The notes beneath the pieces are model-generated. The model was not told the DNA's origin. It did no database searches and worked only from the letters and a program-made list of their open reading frames with translations. The translations under genes were made by a program, and so were the position numbers. Positions 11,749-21,299 of a stretch of DNA of 64,000 nt are shown here, one piece after another. Each line of letters begins with the position of its first letter. Position 1 is the stretch's first letter. This DNA comes from Pleionea sp. CnH1-48 (GTDB taxonomy: Bacteria > Pseudomonadota > Gammaproteobacteria > Enterobacterales > Kangiellaceae), in the NCBI RefSeq assembly GCF_024124665.1, contig NZ_JAMXSB010000001.1, forward strand, positions 124,001-188,000. Reading direction: 5' to 3'.

Positions 11749-12255
11749 ATGACCGATACAGATAACCCTCAGGATCTGTCCGAGCGACAGCTGCTGCAAA
11801 CCTGGGCACAACATCAAACATTTGCGCTAGATATGTTTAAGCAGGCCAAGCGGACTGTGGATATATTCAGTGCCGATCTGGATCCACAGGTATTAAATGA
11901 TCGGTCAATAGAGAAAGCCTTATCGGATCTGGCCCGACGTAGCCGTTACTCTCAAATACGCCTACTGGTTTACACCATACGTCCAATGCTTCAGTGCCAA
12001 CACCGACTCATTACTTTGTATCAATCACTATCGAGCTATGTACATATTCGTGTTGTACCCGCACAACTGCAGCAGGCACCTTATGCTTTTTATCTAGCTG
12101 ATGAGCGTAGCCTTGTGTATCGCCCTTTTTATACCCAAACAGAGGGCGAAGGTCGTTTAGACGCACCACTAGAAGTTAAAGAACGGCGGCAGTTTTTTGA
12201 TGAACTATGGCAACAAAGTGAGATCGCCAGCGAACTACGAGTGCTAGGAATATGA
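11749..12255 (+). CDS. PLD-like domain protein (DUF7931-type), hypothetical
   Basis: 168 aa, soluble. The fold pattern resembles half a phospholipase-D-like domain: QTFALDMFKQAKRTVDIFSADLDP at the start, a central RYSQIRLLVYTIRPML, and YAFYLADERSLVYRP near the end. There is no HKD catalytic motif, so it is probably not a phospholipase. In other gammaproteobacteria similar short proteins sit next to or are fused with GNAT domains, which fits its position. Its stop overlaps the next start by 4 bp (ATGA), showing translational coupling. Specific function unknown. Confidence 0.65.
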   Translation: MTDTDNPQDLSERQLLQTWAQHQTFALDMFKQAKRTVDIFSADLDPQVLNDRSIEKALSDLARRSRYSQIRLLVYTIRPMLQCQHRLITLYQSLSSYVHIRVVPAQLQQAPYAFYLADERSLVYRPFYTQTEGEGRLDAPLEVKERRQFFDELWQQSEIASELRVLGI

Positions 12256-13004
12256 TAACTCGAATCAGCCTCATAGTTCTTTTGCTACTCTGCTCCAGTG
12301 ATCTGGTTGCCAAACTCTACATTCATCAACTGAACCACCGCTCTGCTGATGAAGTAAAAGCACTCATTGAGCCTCACCTGAAATACAACGAAAAGATCAG
12401 CGCTAGCCGATTTCAACTCATTTTAAATGTGTCACCCAAACGCTACGAAGATCTTAAGCCCTTGATTAACGAGTTGGATAAAGCACCTGGTCAATGGCTG
12501 GTGCAAATCAAGTCAGAAAAACACCATCGCCGCAAAGCTAATCAACATGAAACGACGGTTACCGTCGGGCCTCATAACAGTGGTATCCGTGTAGACGCCC
12601 ATTCCACTCGCGATAGAGGCAATAATCAAGAGTTTCGTTCAGTTAGAGTGATGCAGGGTAAATCTGCATTTATCGGAACCAGTCAATTGCTCCCTGGTGG
12701 CTTTCTACTCTACGGCCAAGGCCAAACCATTACATTATTTCAAACCATTACCGATGGTTTCTATATCACACCCGTTATTGCCAGAGACGATCAAGTGCGA
12801 GTCTCTTTGTCTTTAAAGCATCAATCCCAAACCAAACAACGCGCTATAAACGAACAGCAGCAGCTATCTACCGAACTTTGGTTAACAGAAGATACCTGGA
12901 GCCTCATTGGCAGTAATCGACAATCGGGCAGTCATAAAAGCTTAAGCACTCGCGATCGCAAATTTGAAGCAACCGACGTTTATATTCGACTAATAAAGAA
13001 ATAA
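12252..13004 (+). CDS. exported protein with secretin N-domain-like region
   Basis: 250 aa. Signal peptide MITRISLIVLLLLCSSDLVA. Residues about 22-85 (LYIHQLNHRSADEVKALIEP, then a short strand, LILNVSPKRYEDLKPLINELD) look like the N0/N1 ring-building domains of secretins. No secretin pore domain follows. The rest is a beta-rich region (FRSVRVMQGKSAFIGTS, YITPVIARDDQVRVSLSL). It is probably a periplasmic protein that interacts with, or descends from, a secretin; this is inference. The start overlaps the preceding gene by 4 bp. Confidence 0.65.
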   Translation: MITRISLIVLLLLCSSDLVAKLYIHQLNHRSADEVKALIEPHLKYNEKISASRFQLILNVSPKRYEDLKPLINELDKAPGQWLVQIKSEKHHRRKANQHETTVTVGPHNSGIRVDAHSTRDRGNNQEFRSVRVMQGKSAFIGTSQLLPGGFLLYGQGQTITLFQTITDGFYITPVIARDDQVRVSLSLKHQSQTKQRAINEQQQLSTELWLTEDTWSLIGSNRQSGSHKSLSTRDRKFEATDVYIRLIKK

Positions 13005-13027
13005 CCCGATACGGTAATATGCTTATA

Positions 13028-13792
13028 CTAAGGCAGTTTTAGCTGAATATTGTATTGGCGTTTCAAGGTTTCTAATGGCTCCTTTTTACTTAAAAACTCA
13101 TTAAAAGACTTGAGAAATTCTTGTTGTTTGATCGTTGAAGCTTTGTAGTTTGACTGAATCATAGGAAAGTCAGATCGAAAAATAATTTTCTGGTTAAGAG
13201 GCACCTGAATCAAACTTTCTAAACTAAAATTACTGAGAAAGTGTTCAATCAGTACTTTATTAAAATAGGCTCCCTGGATCTCTTTGTTAAAAAGAGCAAG
13301 AATTAACTGTTCAAGATTTTCATAAACTTTAAGCTGAATATGTCCATCGTCTATTCGAGTATAGTAAGGATAAGGATTAAACCCTTTAATAATCCCCAGA
13401 GTTGATAGCTTCTCTAATGGCAATGCTCTATTAGCATACATGACAAAAACACCGTCAATATAATCCGTCACAGGCTGACTATAACGAATGCCCGCATTAA
13501 GCTTTTTATCTTTTGCCCAATATTCGTTGTCAGGAAAAATAACATCCACTTTGTTATCAATAAGCGCTTGCACTACATCGGTGGGAGGATAAAAAGAAAA
13601 TTCAAACGAATAACCGGACTGCTTCTCAAAAGCTTCCATAAGTGACTTATAAAAGCCTTTAACTGAGCCATCTTCCGAAGCGTAGTAAGGAAAGTAATCT
13701 ATATCCTCTACCCCGACTTTTATCTTCTGCCCTTTAGCCTGAGCAGTCAGCATCCATAGCATGCCAATGAAAAAGAGCCCCAGAACCTTCAT
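13028..13792 (-). CDS. periplasmic solute-binding protein, SBP_bac_3-like
   Basis: 254 aa. Signal peptide MKVLGLFFIGMLWMLTAQA. The mature part begins KIKVGVEDIDYFPYYA, followed by GFYKSLMEAFEKQSGYSFEF and VVQALIDNKVDVIFPD, the usual features of the amino-acid-type ABC binding fold. No permease or ATPase gene adjoins it, so it may be an orphan receptor or enzyme rather than a transporter subunit. It is convergent with the secretin-domain gene (23 bp apart). Ligand unknown. Confidence 0.75.
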   Translation of the reverse strand: MKVLGLFFIGMLWMLTAQAKGQKIKVGVEDIDYFPYYASEDGSVKGFYKSLMEAFEKQSGYSFEFSFYPPTDVVQALIDNKVDVIFPDNEYWAKDKKLNAGIRYSQPVTDYIDGVFVMYANRALPLEKLSTLGIIKGFNPYPYYTRIDDGHIQLKVYENLEQLILALFNKEIQGAYFNKVLIEHFLSNFSLESLIQVPLNQKIIFRSDFPMIQSNYKASTIKQQEFLKSFNEFLSKKEPLETLKRQYNIQLKLP

Positions 13793-13897
13793 ATTATCTC
13801 TTAATTATCACGTTTCTCTTATCAGTATAGATAAAAACCAACATGAGTATAGGCCTGTTGCTCTTTCGTTGATACTCTCTGCAACACCTTATAAAAG

Positions 13898-14941
13898 TTA
13901 AGTATTTAGATTTGCATCCACCGGGGCATCAAAAACAAGTGTAAAAGGTGTGTTTAAACCAATATCATGTTGCCTGGAAAGCTCAAAGGCAATGGTATTG
14001 ATATGATGTTTAATAGCAATGAGTTTATAAGGATTAGGCACCACATAACGCAAACGCCAGACAACCGCATGATCATCATTATTAACGACAAAAACATCAG
14101 GTACTATGGGAGCCATAGAAGGTTCTTTTTTTATTAAAGCTTGCCAAATTTCGGCACACAACTGCTCAACTTCAGCTTTTGACGTTGAATAACCAATCTT
14201 AAAGTCCACATAATCAGTCAGTCGATGACAGCTAGATAAGTTTTCAATCACAGCACTTCTTAGTTTGGAATTGTCCAGAACTACATCAGAGTTGTGGACC
14301 AGATCTCTCAATGTTGTTTGCAACAAACTCACCTTTTGCACCACTCCCAGAATATTTAATTCCTTTACTCGAATCACAGCACCGGGCTCAATAGTGCGGC
14401 TGTAGTGCATCGTTAAGCTACTAATAATATCGCTAAGCAAATAATCCTTACTGGCGTATAGAATTAATATAAACGCCCCAACAACGGAGGAAGCTTGTAA
14501 CCAATTGTCTAAGTCTAGAATATTTAACAGCGTTACCATAGTCAGTGCTATGACTATCATTAACGCCAACAAACCAATCATGCCACTGGTGTAAGACTTA
14601 GCCATCACAACTTCGTCATTCACCGTTCTTTCGGCACCAAAACGATTTAAGATCCACAACTGAATCCAGTGATTAATGCCGTAGGCCACCAGCAAACTTA
14701 AACCAATTTGCGAGAACTGTTGCGCCAGGCGGAACTGCAATACACCGGCCACCAAATAAACGCTCAAAAATATTAAGTTAATCAGGCGCAAGCCCACCAC
14801 TCGGCGTTGAATCACTTTTTCGGAACGATTATTTGCCGACCAACGAATAAAAACACTGGCAGCAAGAAACGTCGTTAGATTAACCACAATAACCATTAAG
14901 TCCAACGAGGTAAAAGGTAATGACTGTAACCAGACTGGCAT
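13898..14941 (-). CDS. MscS-family mechanosensitive channel
   Basis: 347 aa. Four to five N-terminal hydrophobic helices (about residues 12-175), then the MscS beta domain (SRTIEPGAVIRVKELNILGVVQKVSLLQTTLRD, in pieces) and C-terminal alpha/beta cage (YVDFKIGYSTSKAEVEQLC, WRLRYVVPNPYKLIAIKHHI). The pore-lining TM3 Gly/Ala pattern is degenerate (SSVVGAFILILYASKDYLLS), so gating may differ from E. coli MscS. Cation or osmolyte release during hypo-osmotic stress is the known role of the family. It lies 19 bp downstream of the GNAT gene on the same strand. Confidence 0.82.
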   Translation of the reverse strand: MPVWLQSLPFTSLDLMVIVVNLTTFLAASVFIRWSANNRSEKVIQRRVVGLRLINLIFLSVYLVAGVLQFRLAQQFSQIGLSLLVAYGINHWIQLWILNRFGAERTVNDEVVMAKSYTSGMIGLLALMIVIALTMVTLLNILDLDNWLQASSVVGAFILILYASKDYLLSDIISSLTMHYSRTIEPGAVIRVKELNILGVVQKVSLLQTTLRDLVHNSDVVLDNSKLRSAVIENLSSCHRLTDYVDFKIGYSTSKAEVEQLCAEIWQALIKKEPSMAPIVPDVFVVNNDDHAVVWRLRYVVPNPYKLIAIKHHINTIAFELSRQHDIGLNTPFTLVFDAPVDANLNT

Positions 14942-14960
14942 GATAGTAACCTTCTATATG

Positions 14961-15470
14961 TTATTGTACGGCTGAGACTGGCGTAGAATAAGCCATAGGA
15001 ATAAATTCCAGGCCATCAGACACCTGCAATTCCCCCATACGGACAAATCCCCACTTTTCGTAAACTTCTAGCGCATACTCAGAGGCATAGACAGTAACCT
15101 TTTCGGCTGGAATTGATTCGTTCATTACAAAATTAAGACACGTTTGCCACAAAGCATTAGCGATCCCCTGACGTTGATAATCGCGATCAACATACAACGC
15201 AAAAATATGGGAAGCCTCTCGCAACGCTATTACCCCTATCACTTGCCGCTGGGCATTTTTAGCAATCCAGAATTTTTGTCCTTGTTCCCAACGTTGTTGG
15301 TTTCGTTCTAACGTAAAAAGGTTATCGAAATGATTTTGTCCTTCACTGGAGAAAGTTTTACCTTGCACGGCTCGAAACACCTTAAGCATGAGCTCGGTTA
15401 TCGCCGCCAGATCGGAGGGTTCCGCTAAGCCAATTTGATATTCTTGAACACCTTCTATTCTATCACCCAC
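14961..15470 (-). CDS. GNAT-family N-acetyltransferase
   Basis: 169 aa. The acetyl-CoA loop is visible as RDYQRQGIANALWQ, preceded by the strand ASHIFALYVD and followed by VYASEYALEVYEKWGFVRMG. The start is GTG 15470, supported by AGGGGAG six bases upstream. No ATG with a ribosome site lies nearby. It sits between the LytTR regulator (33 bp) and the MscS gene (19 bp) on the same strand, suggesting one transcript. Substrate not predictable. Confidence 0.85.
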   Translation of the reverse strand: MGDRIEGVQEYQIGLAEPSDLAAITELMLKVFRAVQGKTFSSEGQNHFDNLFTLERNQQRWEQGQKFWIAKNAQRQVIGVIALREASHIFALYVDRDYQRQGIANALWQTCLNFVMNESIPAEKVTVYASEYALEVYEKWGFVRMGELQVSDGLEFIPMAYSTPVSAVQ

Positions 15471-15503
15471 AATGCTCCCCTTTTTCTACCAGCAGCTCTT
15501 AAA

Positions 15504-16370
15504 CTAAATAGACAAACGATCCTTCACCTTGGCCCGATACCGACGCGAAAAGTTTAACGCTTGTCCCGTCGACAATATGACGCTGTGATCACCACTTTCT
15601 AAAGGCACTATCTCGACAATACGATCCAGATTAACAATATGCGAACGATGGATGCGAACAAACTGCTCGGCGTTCAATTTGGCCTCCATTCCCGTCATGG
15701 TTTCTCGTAACGGATACATCTTATTGCCAACGTGCAGATTCATGTAATTGCCCGCCGCCTCAATCCAGTCGATATCTTCTACCCGAATGATAAACTCTTT
15801 TCCCAGCTTTTTGATCAATAAGCGAGTCGGTTTTTCAGACTGTTCTGTCTCTTCTCCCTCCTGAATCACTCGAGCTTCGCCTTTTAAGCGACTTAAAATA
15901 AACCGATAGCTGTACAGCACCAGCATAATTGAACCGTAGGTTAGCAAGTCTTTACGATACTCATAAAAAAACTCACGTCCCCAATGTCCAAAATCATACT
16001 CAGAACCTGCCCACCAATAGGCCAACTGTCGTAACGCCACCATGCCACTCACATGCAGCAATGCATAAACCAATGTGGCTAATAAGTGATAGCTAAGGTG
16101 TCGTCGAATCACTCCATAGTGCAATGGATAATGGCGGTCAACCAACAAAATAAAGCCTATCAGAATCAGCCCAACGACGGTGCTAGAAAACTCCCATACA
16201 AAAGGTTCCCAGCTGCCAATAGAATCTCCGCGACGGGCATACTCCATCAGTACAGAAGTCGCATTGATGACGGCATTAATCACGCCGATAAACACCCAAA
16301 AAGTGACTTCCCAGGCTCGTTGATGGCGTTCGAACGCAGCAAAAAGTGGCGTTTTTGCGTCACTGTTCAT
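15504..16370 (-). CDS. membrane-anchored LytTR-family transcriptional regulator
   Basis: 288 aa. Four hydrophobic helices at about residues 20-160, then a C-terminal LytTR DNA-binding domain (about 185-288) containing IIRVEDIDWIEAAGNYMNLH, FVRIHRSHIVNLDRIVEI and RRYRAKVKDRL. There is no receiver domain, so this is a one-component membrane regulator. It is divergent from the acyltransferase at 16539. In many genomes LytTR membrane regulators control the adjacent transporter or acyltransferase, so that gene is the likely target; this is inference. Confidence 0.88.
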   Translation of the reverse strand: MNSDAKTPLFAAFERHQRAWEVTFWVFIGVINAVINATSVLMEYARRGDSIGSWEPFVWEFSSTVVGLILIGFILLVDRHYPLHYGVIRRHLSYHLLATLVYALLHVSGMVALRQLAYWWAGSEYDFGHWGREFFYEYRKDLLTYGSIMLVLYSYRFILSRLKGEARVIQEGEETEQSEKPTRLLIKKLGKEFIIRVEDIDWIEAAGNYMNLHVGNKMYPLRETMTGMEAKLNAEQFVRIHRSHIVNLDRIVEIVPLESGDHSVILSTGQALNFSRRYRAKVKDRLSI

Positions 16371-16538
16371 AATACTTCACTTGTATAAGTTTTCTTAACC
16401 AAACCGCTTGTCACTCTATTATGCCGCTTACACCAACTTCCATAATATCAATCACTTAGCCATTGATAAAGTGCTATTTAATCAGCAACCTGAACACATG
16501 TCACTCATTCAATAATGACCATAAGCAAGGAATTTTTA

Positions 16539-17756
16539 ATGACTGCAATCGTTCAGGAAAACACCATCAGCACACCGACACCTCCCCAGCGTCGCTATGA
16601 TCTGGACTGGCTCAGAATCCTGGTATTTGGTGTTCTAATTTTGTACCACATCGGGATGCTATACACACAAAACTGGGGCTTCCATATTAAGAGTAGCTAC
16701 CTCAGCGAATCTCTGGAAAATCTGATGTTGCTGGTCAATCGCTGGCGGTTACCCATTCTGTTTTTAATATCAGGCATAGCCATCCGCTTTGCACTCAATA
16801 AAATGAGTGGGCTAAAGTTTGTCGGCCAACGCAGTCTGCGGCTGTTAATTCCCCTGATGTTTGGTGTTCTGGTGGTTGTGCCTCCTCAACTCTATTTCGA
16901 GATGACACAAAAGGGAGATCTGGCTCTATCTTATTGGGAGTTCTATCAGGCCTTCTTTGATCTTGACCATCCTTTGTTCGAAAACTATCAATCAGGCATC
17001 TTACCTCACATGGATGTGAATCATCTTTGGTACATACGAGAGCTATGGAAGTTCTCCATCGTACTCTTAATCATCACTCCCCTGCTCAACGCTCGTTGGG
17101 TACAGTCAGCGGTTGACTCACTAGCAGCTAGCGGCAGTAAAACCGCGCTAATTCTTGTTCCTGTAGTGATACTATCGATACTGGGTGTCAGTCTATTCCC
17201 CAGTGATTCCGACGGCTATCGCGAAGCACTCGGTTTTAGCTTTCTGATTTTTGGTTACTTAATCGGCTGGCATCATCAATTGTGGGAGTTAATAAAAGCC
17301 ACCCGTCGTGTTGCTTTAGTCATTGCTCTGCTGAGTTATGGTTTAGTGCTTTTCTATTACCACAGCTTCTGGTTACCGGGGACAACGGACTTCCCTTGGT
17401 GGGGGAAAGCTCTGGAAGCCCTGGGAGCCTATCTAAATCGCTGGAGTTGGGTGTTGGCTGTGCTGGGTTATGGTGCAACTTATCTGAATCACCCCGGACG
17501 ATGGCGCGATTACTTTAATGATGCTGTCTATCCGTATTTCATACTGCATCAGAGCATTATGATCATCGCAGCTTACCCACTTATTCAACTCAAACTGGGA
17601 GGGTTGACAGAATTTGCTGCGGTTCTGTTCATTACCATTGCAGGCTGTGCGATTCTGTTTGAAGTGATTCGCCGAGTGAATCTCCTGCGGCTACTCTTTG
17701 GTCTTAAAATGCTTCCACCCAGACAACACTGTCATAATCAACTGACCACATCTTAG
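16539..17756 (+). CDS. acyltransferase 3 family membrane protein (OpgC-like)
   Basis: 405 aa from ATG 16539, which has AAGGA seven bases upstream. An upstream ATG (16515) has no ribosome site. About ten transmembrane helices. The N-terminal RRYDLDWLRILVFGVLILYH matches the acyltransferase-3 signature (D-W-LR near TM1 and the catalytic histidine in YH). These enzymes O-acylate glycans or lipids on the periplasmic side. The substrate is not visible. Divergent from the LytTR regulator. Confidence 0.85.
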   Translation: MTAIVQENTISTPTPPQRRYDLDWLRILVFGVLILYHIGMLYTQNWGFHIKSSYLSESLENLMLLVNRWRLPILFLISGIAIRFALNKMSGLKFVGQRSLRLLIPLMFGVLVVVPPQLYFEMTQKGDLALSYWEFYQAFFDLDHPLFENYQSGILPHMDVNHLWYIRELWKFSIVLLIITPLLNARWVQSAVDSLAASGSKTALILVPVVILSILGVSLFPSDSDGYREALGFSFLIFGYLIGWHHQLWELIKATRRVALVIALLSYGLVLFYYHSFWLPGTTDFPWWGKALEALGAYLNRWSWVLAVLGYGATYLNHPGRWRDYFNDAVYPYFILHQSIMIIAAYPLIQLKLGGLTEFAAVLFITIAGCAILFEVIRRVNLLRLLFGLKMLPPRQHCHNQLTTS

Positions 17757-17766
17757 CGCTCATTCT

Positions 17767-17799
17767 CTTGTGGCTTCATGGGTATCCGTGAGTCACAAG
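17767..17799 (+). terminator. strong stem-loop after the acyltransferase gene
   Basis: CTTGTG (17767-17772) pairs with CACAAG (17794-17799). The inner part TCATGG/CCGTGA can also pair, making one long imperfect hairpin. No T run follows, so it may act in RNA stability rather than classical termination. Confidence 0.4.
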
Positions 17800-17918
17800 A
17801 ACCCATACAAGGTCTTTAATAAGTCAGGATTTACATCTAATATCAACGTGTGGGGGGCTGCTAATTTTTGGCTGAATAATTTTAAATAAACAACACGCAA
17901 CAAAAGGCAAAGGAAATC

Positions 17919-20186
17919 TTGAATCTGCCAACTCTCTTTAAGTTAAACCTCCGTTATGGCGGAATACTAAGCTTAGCGATTCTGATACTCGCTTTGCTTG
18001 GTTTGCCTAATCTCACCCGTTTTTACATCAGCAACGATTTTAAAGTCTACTTTGGCAACGATAATCCTCAGCTGAAAACTCTCAGACAATTTGAGCAAAC
18101 GTTCAACAGCCAGGATAATCTGGTTATTGTTGTACACTCTTCAGAATCCTTGTTATCACAACAAGGACTCACCGCGATCTATGAATTAACGGAGCAAATC
18201 CGCCAATTACCACACATACAAGACAGCCTATCACTCACTCATTATGAATACACTCAAGCCAGTGAAGATGAACTAAAGATCGCACCTTTGATTGGCGAGC
18301 TACCCGTAACAGCGCAGAACGTTCGCTTCACACAACACGCCTTACAAGATGATCACCAACTGTATGCCACTTGGCTATCCCCTTCAGAAACCACCGCCTT
18401 CGTTCACGCCACGGTTAACATAAAAGAACGCGAGACACCCAAGCAACTCTATCAAGCGGCACTCAACTGGCTAAAACCTTTCCAACAAAAATATCCTGAT
18501 CTGTCCTTTCAATTGGCAGGCTCTATTATGTCCAATATCACTTTGGAGCAGGCAGTCACTCAAGATTTGATCACTTTAATCCCTATCAGTTACCTCATTA
18601 TTGTTATAGGGCTGATGGTATTGTTACGCAGTATTCGAGCAGCCATCGTGACCTTAGTGGTTATAACTCTATCAATGTTGATGACCTTCGAAGTGTATAG
18701 TTTGTTTAAATGGGAACTCACACCTGTCGCAGGTTTTGTACCCAGTGTTATTCTAACGTTAGCCGTCGCTGACTGTGTTCATATCTATACCAGTTATCAA
18801 CATGCGTTACGAGAGCTCCATAAGTCACCCGAACAGGCTTCTCTATACAGCTTTAAAATTAATGCCTTGCCCATTACGCTCACTAGCTTCACAACGGCAG
18901 TGGGCGTGTTATTTTTAAATTTAAGTGACTCACCGCCCTACCAAGATCTTGGTAATATGATAGCCATTGGTGTTCTTATCGCCTGGTTACTGTCTTTGAT
19001 CATGGTGCCTTTTGCGCTGACTCATTGGCCTCCTCACTATCCACAACAAACCAAAGCTTCCAATGACAATGTTATAAGACTCGCCCGCTTTGTTACGGGT
19101 CATACAAAGATATTTCTGGTTTCTGGAATCATTTTAATCACTTTATGCCTCTTTAGTGTCAGTCAGCTAAAGATTACTGAGTCTTGGTCTGATTATTTTT
19201 CAAAATCTTTTGCGTTGAGGCAAACGATTGATCTCATCAACTCGGAGTTTGATCGTCTCCACCGATTAGAAGTCATCTTAACCACAAACAAAACAGACGA
19301 TAGCATCAATCAGCTAAAACACTTGCAGACACTGGATGCTCTCGAAGAATTTTTAGCAAATCAGCCAGAAGTGACCAAGACACAGAGCTATGTGGGTTTG
19401 TTAAAGCAAATGAACAAAAATATGCACGCTAACCAACAGACTTTCTACCAACTGCCAACAACACAGGCGTTAGCGGCTCAGTATCTTTTACTTTACGAAC
19501 TATCCTCAAATCAAAGTCTGATGCTCAGCCAAGATCATCGTGTCAGTCACATTACAATTAATTTAAAGAAAACTGACTCACAAAAAATCATTGAATTTGA
19601 ACAACGAGTCAAACATTGGTTCTCTCAGCAAGAAAACCAAGGGCTAGCGCTCGACCTGACTGGATTCGATCTTATTTTTGCTTATCTGGCTGAGCACAAT
19701 ATTCATAGTATGTTATCAGGAAGTATTACCGCACTCTTTGTGATCAGTGTGCTGATGATTTTTATTTTTCGTTCAATAAAACTCGGACTCATCGCTTTCA
19801 TTCCCAATCTGGCACCCGCTATCATGGCGTATGGGATCTGGTCAGCAACCATTGGTAATATTGACCTTGCACTAACTGTTGTTATTTGCATGGGAATGGG
19901 CATCGTAGTTGATGACACGATTCACTTTATTTCTAAATATCATCGTGCCAGCAAATCCGGTCGCTCTACTCAAGAATCCATCGAATACGCCTTCAGTATT
20001 GTGGGTAAAGCTTTGTTAACAACAACGGTTATTTTAACCGCAGGTTTTTCTATTTTAATTTTTTCTCCTTTAACACCTACACACCATACGGGAAGTTTAT
20101 TATCACTTTTGTTGGTCTGTGCTTTAATCATTGACTTCATTATTTTGCCAGCACTGCTTATGATTTTTGCAAATCAAAAAAAATAA
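17919..20186 (+). CDS. RND/MMPL-family exporter
   Basis: 755 aa. Two halves, each with a large periplasmic loop and a block of about five helices, as in hydrophobe/lipid RND transporters. The N-terminal half shows FYISNDFKVYFGNDNPQL (periplasmic entry) and VILTLAVADCVHIYTSY in the TM4 region. The C-terminal half shows VVICMGMGIVVDDTIHFI with the paired aspartates used for proton relay. No membrane-fusion or outer-membrane partner adjoins it. Start TTG 17919 with AAAGGAAA just upstream and no in-frame ATG nearby. Substrate unknown; lipids or hydrophobic compounds are typical of the family. Confidence 0.87.
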   Translation: MNLPTLFKLNLRYGGILSLAILILALLGLPNLTRFYISNDFKVYFGNDNPQLKTLRQFEQTFNSQDNLVIVVHSSESLLSQQGLTAIYELTEQIRQLPHIQDSLSLTHYEYTQASEDELKIAPLIGELPVTAQNVRFTQHALQDDHQLYATWLSPSETTAFVHATVNIKERETPKQLYQAALNWLKPFQQKYPDLSFQLAGSIMSNITLEQAVTQDLITLIPISYLIIVIGLMVLLRSIRAAIVTLVVITLSMLMTFEVYSLFKWELTPVAGFVPSVILTLAVADCVHIYTSYQHALRELHKSPEQASLYSFKINALPITLTSFTTAVGVLFLNLSDSPPYQDLGNMIAIGVLIAWLLSLIMVPFALTHWPPHYPQQTKASNDNVIRLARFVTGHTKIFLVSGIILITLCLFSVSQLKITESWSDYFSKSFALRQTIDLINSEFDRLHRLEVILTTNKTDDSINQLKHLQTLDALEEFLANQPEVTKTQSYVGLLKQMNKNMHANQQTFYQLPTTQALAAQYLLLYELSSNQSLMLSQDHRVSHITINLKKTDSQKIIEFEQRVKHWFSQQENQGLALDLTGFDLIFAYLAEHNIHSMLSGSITALFVISVLMIFIFRSIKLGLIAFIPNLAPAIMAYGIWSATIGNIDLALTVVICMGMGIVVDDTIHFISKYHRASKSGRSTQESIEYAFSIVGKALLTTTVILTAGFSILIFSPLTPTHHTGSLLSLLLVCALIIDFIILPALLMIFANQKK

Positions 20187-20485
20187 TAAACAATAAATAA
20201 TTGATCTTAAAAAAGCCCAAAGTTGTTTGAATTTGGCAAAACAAGCAACTTCAATCTCACAATCAGATTTCTTAACAAATAGAGATATCTCCATTTGAAT
20301 TTCGGACATCACTTTCTTGAAAGATTTCACGAATTTTTAAAGACAAATTATGAAACAAGTTTTATATTGTAATTTTTCAAATAAGATTAATAGTTAGCGG
20401 TTACAATGACCAACCATGTTACTACATTAGTGTTTTTTGTAATCACTGAGCGAATATATCTATTAGAGATGTAAGAGGATTTCTT
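20187..20485. promoter_or_regulatory. AT-rich leader region upstream of the haemerythrin gene
   Basis: About 300 bp. It contains no gene of its own. The ribosome site AGAGGA sits six bases before the haemerythrin ATG. No recognisable Fnr, NsrR or NorR box was found. Confidence 0.4.
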
Positions 20486-21010
20486 ATGTTTGCTTTCATT
20501 ACTGATTTTTTTAAAGAACGACCGAAAAAAGAAAACAAAAAATCGGCGACGGTTGTTTCAACCGCAAAGCCTAACAACAACCGTACTATCACTTTTGATG
20601 CAACACTGATTCAAGGGTTAAAAGACGATCACTCAAAGTTGGTTGAGTACTATGGCCGCATGTGGAGTGAAGGCTTTGAGAGACAGGACTATCGCAGACT
20701 GTCATCAATTCTTGCCGACTTTAAAAGTTTGTTTCAGTCTCACCTGCTTAAAGAGAACGTTAAATTTTACGTTTATCTGGAGCAGTCTTTGGCTGATGAT
20801 CATCATACGCTTCAAGTCATCAAAGACTTCCGCGTTGATATGAACGACATCGCCAATGCCGTCATTCAATTTTGTAAGCGTTACCAGCACGACGTCTACA
20901 CTGCCGACATGGAAAGAGACTTTGAAGCAGAGTACAAAACCATCGGTGAAGTATTAACACGACGTGTTACTCTCGAAGAGAATGAACTTTATACACTTTA
21001 CCGCCCATAA
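20486..21010 (+). CDS. haemerythrin-like HHE domain protein
   Basis: 174 aa. A charged N-terminal tail (about 35 residues) precedes a four-helix haemerythrin-like domain. Candidate di-iron ligands are visible: LKDDHSKLVEYY, FQSHLLKENVKFYVYLEQ, DDHHTL and a C-terminal LEENELYTLY. Members bind O2, NO or react with peroxides, or deliver iron. It lies just upstream of the redox cluster at 21328 but is separated by a 317-bp leader with a dyad, so it is probably a separate transcript in the same physiological setting. A link to NO or oxygen handling is inference. Confidence 0.78.
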   Translation: MFAFITDFFKERPKKENKKSATVVSTAKPNNNRTITFDATLIQGLKDDHSKLVEYYGRMWSEGFERQDYRRLSSILADFKSLFQSHLLKENVKFYVYLEQSLADDHHTLQVIKDFRVDMNDIANAVIQFCKRYQHDVYTADMERDFEAEYKTIGEVLTRRVTLEENELYTLYRP

Positions 21011-21161
21011 TTTGTAAGTCATTAAAACTCATATCACTTACAAGAAAACTATAATGCAGCTTGTCAAGATGTTAAATATTGGTGAAAGTCGAAAAGTGGA
21101 TAACACACTTATTGTCACCGAAATATTTTTCGTCTAGTATCGATCCCAATAATAAAATGCA

Positions 21162-21185
21162 ATGCGAGCAATGGATTGCTTGCAT
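21162..21185. repeat. 22-24 bp dyad between haemerythrin and redox operon
   Basis: ATGCGAGCAAT (21162-21172) and ATTGCTTGCAT (21175-21185) form an inverted repeat with a 2-nt centre and one G:T-type mismatch. The short centre suggests a protein operator rather than a terminator. No T run follows directly. Confidence 0.5.
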
Positions 21186-21240
21186 CAAACAATAAAAATA
21201 AAAAGCCTTAACTTCACGCATACTAACAATAACAATAAAA

Positions 21241-21299
21241 ACAAAATTTCCACGAGGACTCGTAGAGTTTTGCTCTTTAGAAAAAGAGCGAGATTTTGT
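21241..21299 (+). ncRNA. candidate structured 5' leader (three-way junction) of the redox operon
   Basis: Three helices can form together. P1 is ACAAAAT (21241-21247) with ATTTTGT (21293-21299). P2 is ACGA (21252-21255) with TCGT (21260-21263). P3 is GCTCTTT (21272-21278) with AAAGAGC (21283-21289). It ends 28 nt before the ATG of the oxidoreductase. I recognise no known riboswitch class. Confidence 0.4.
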
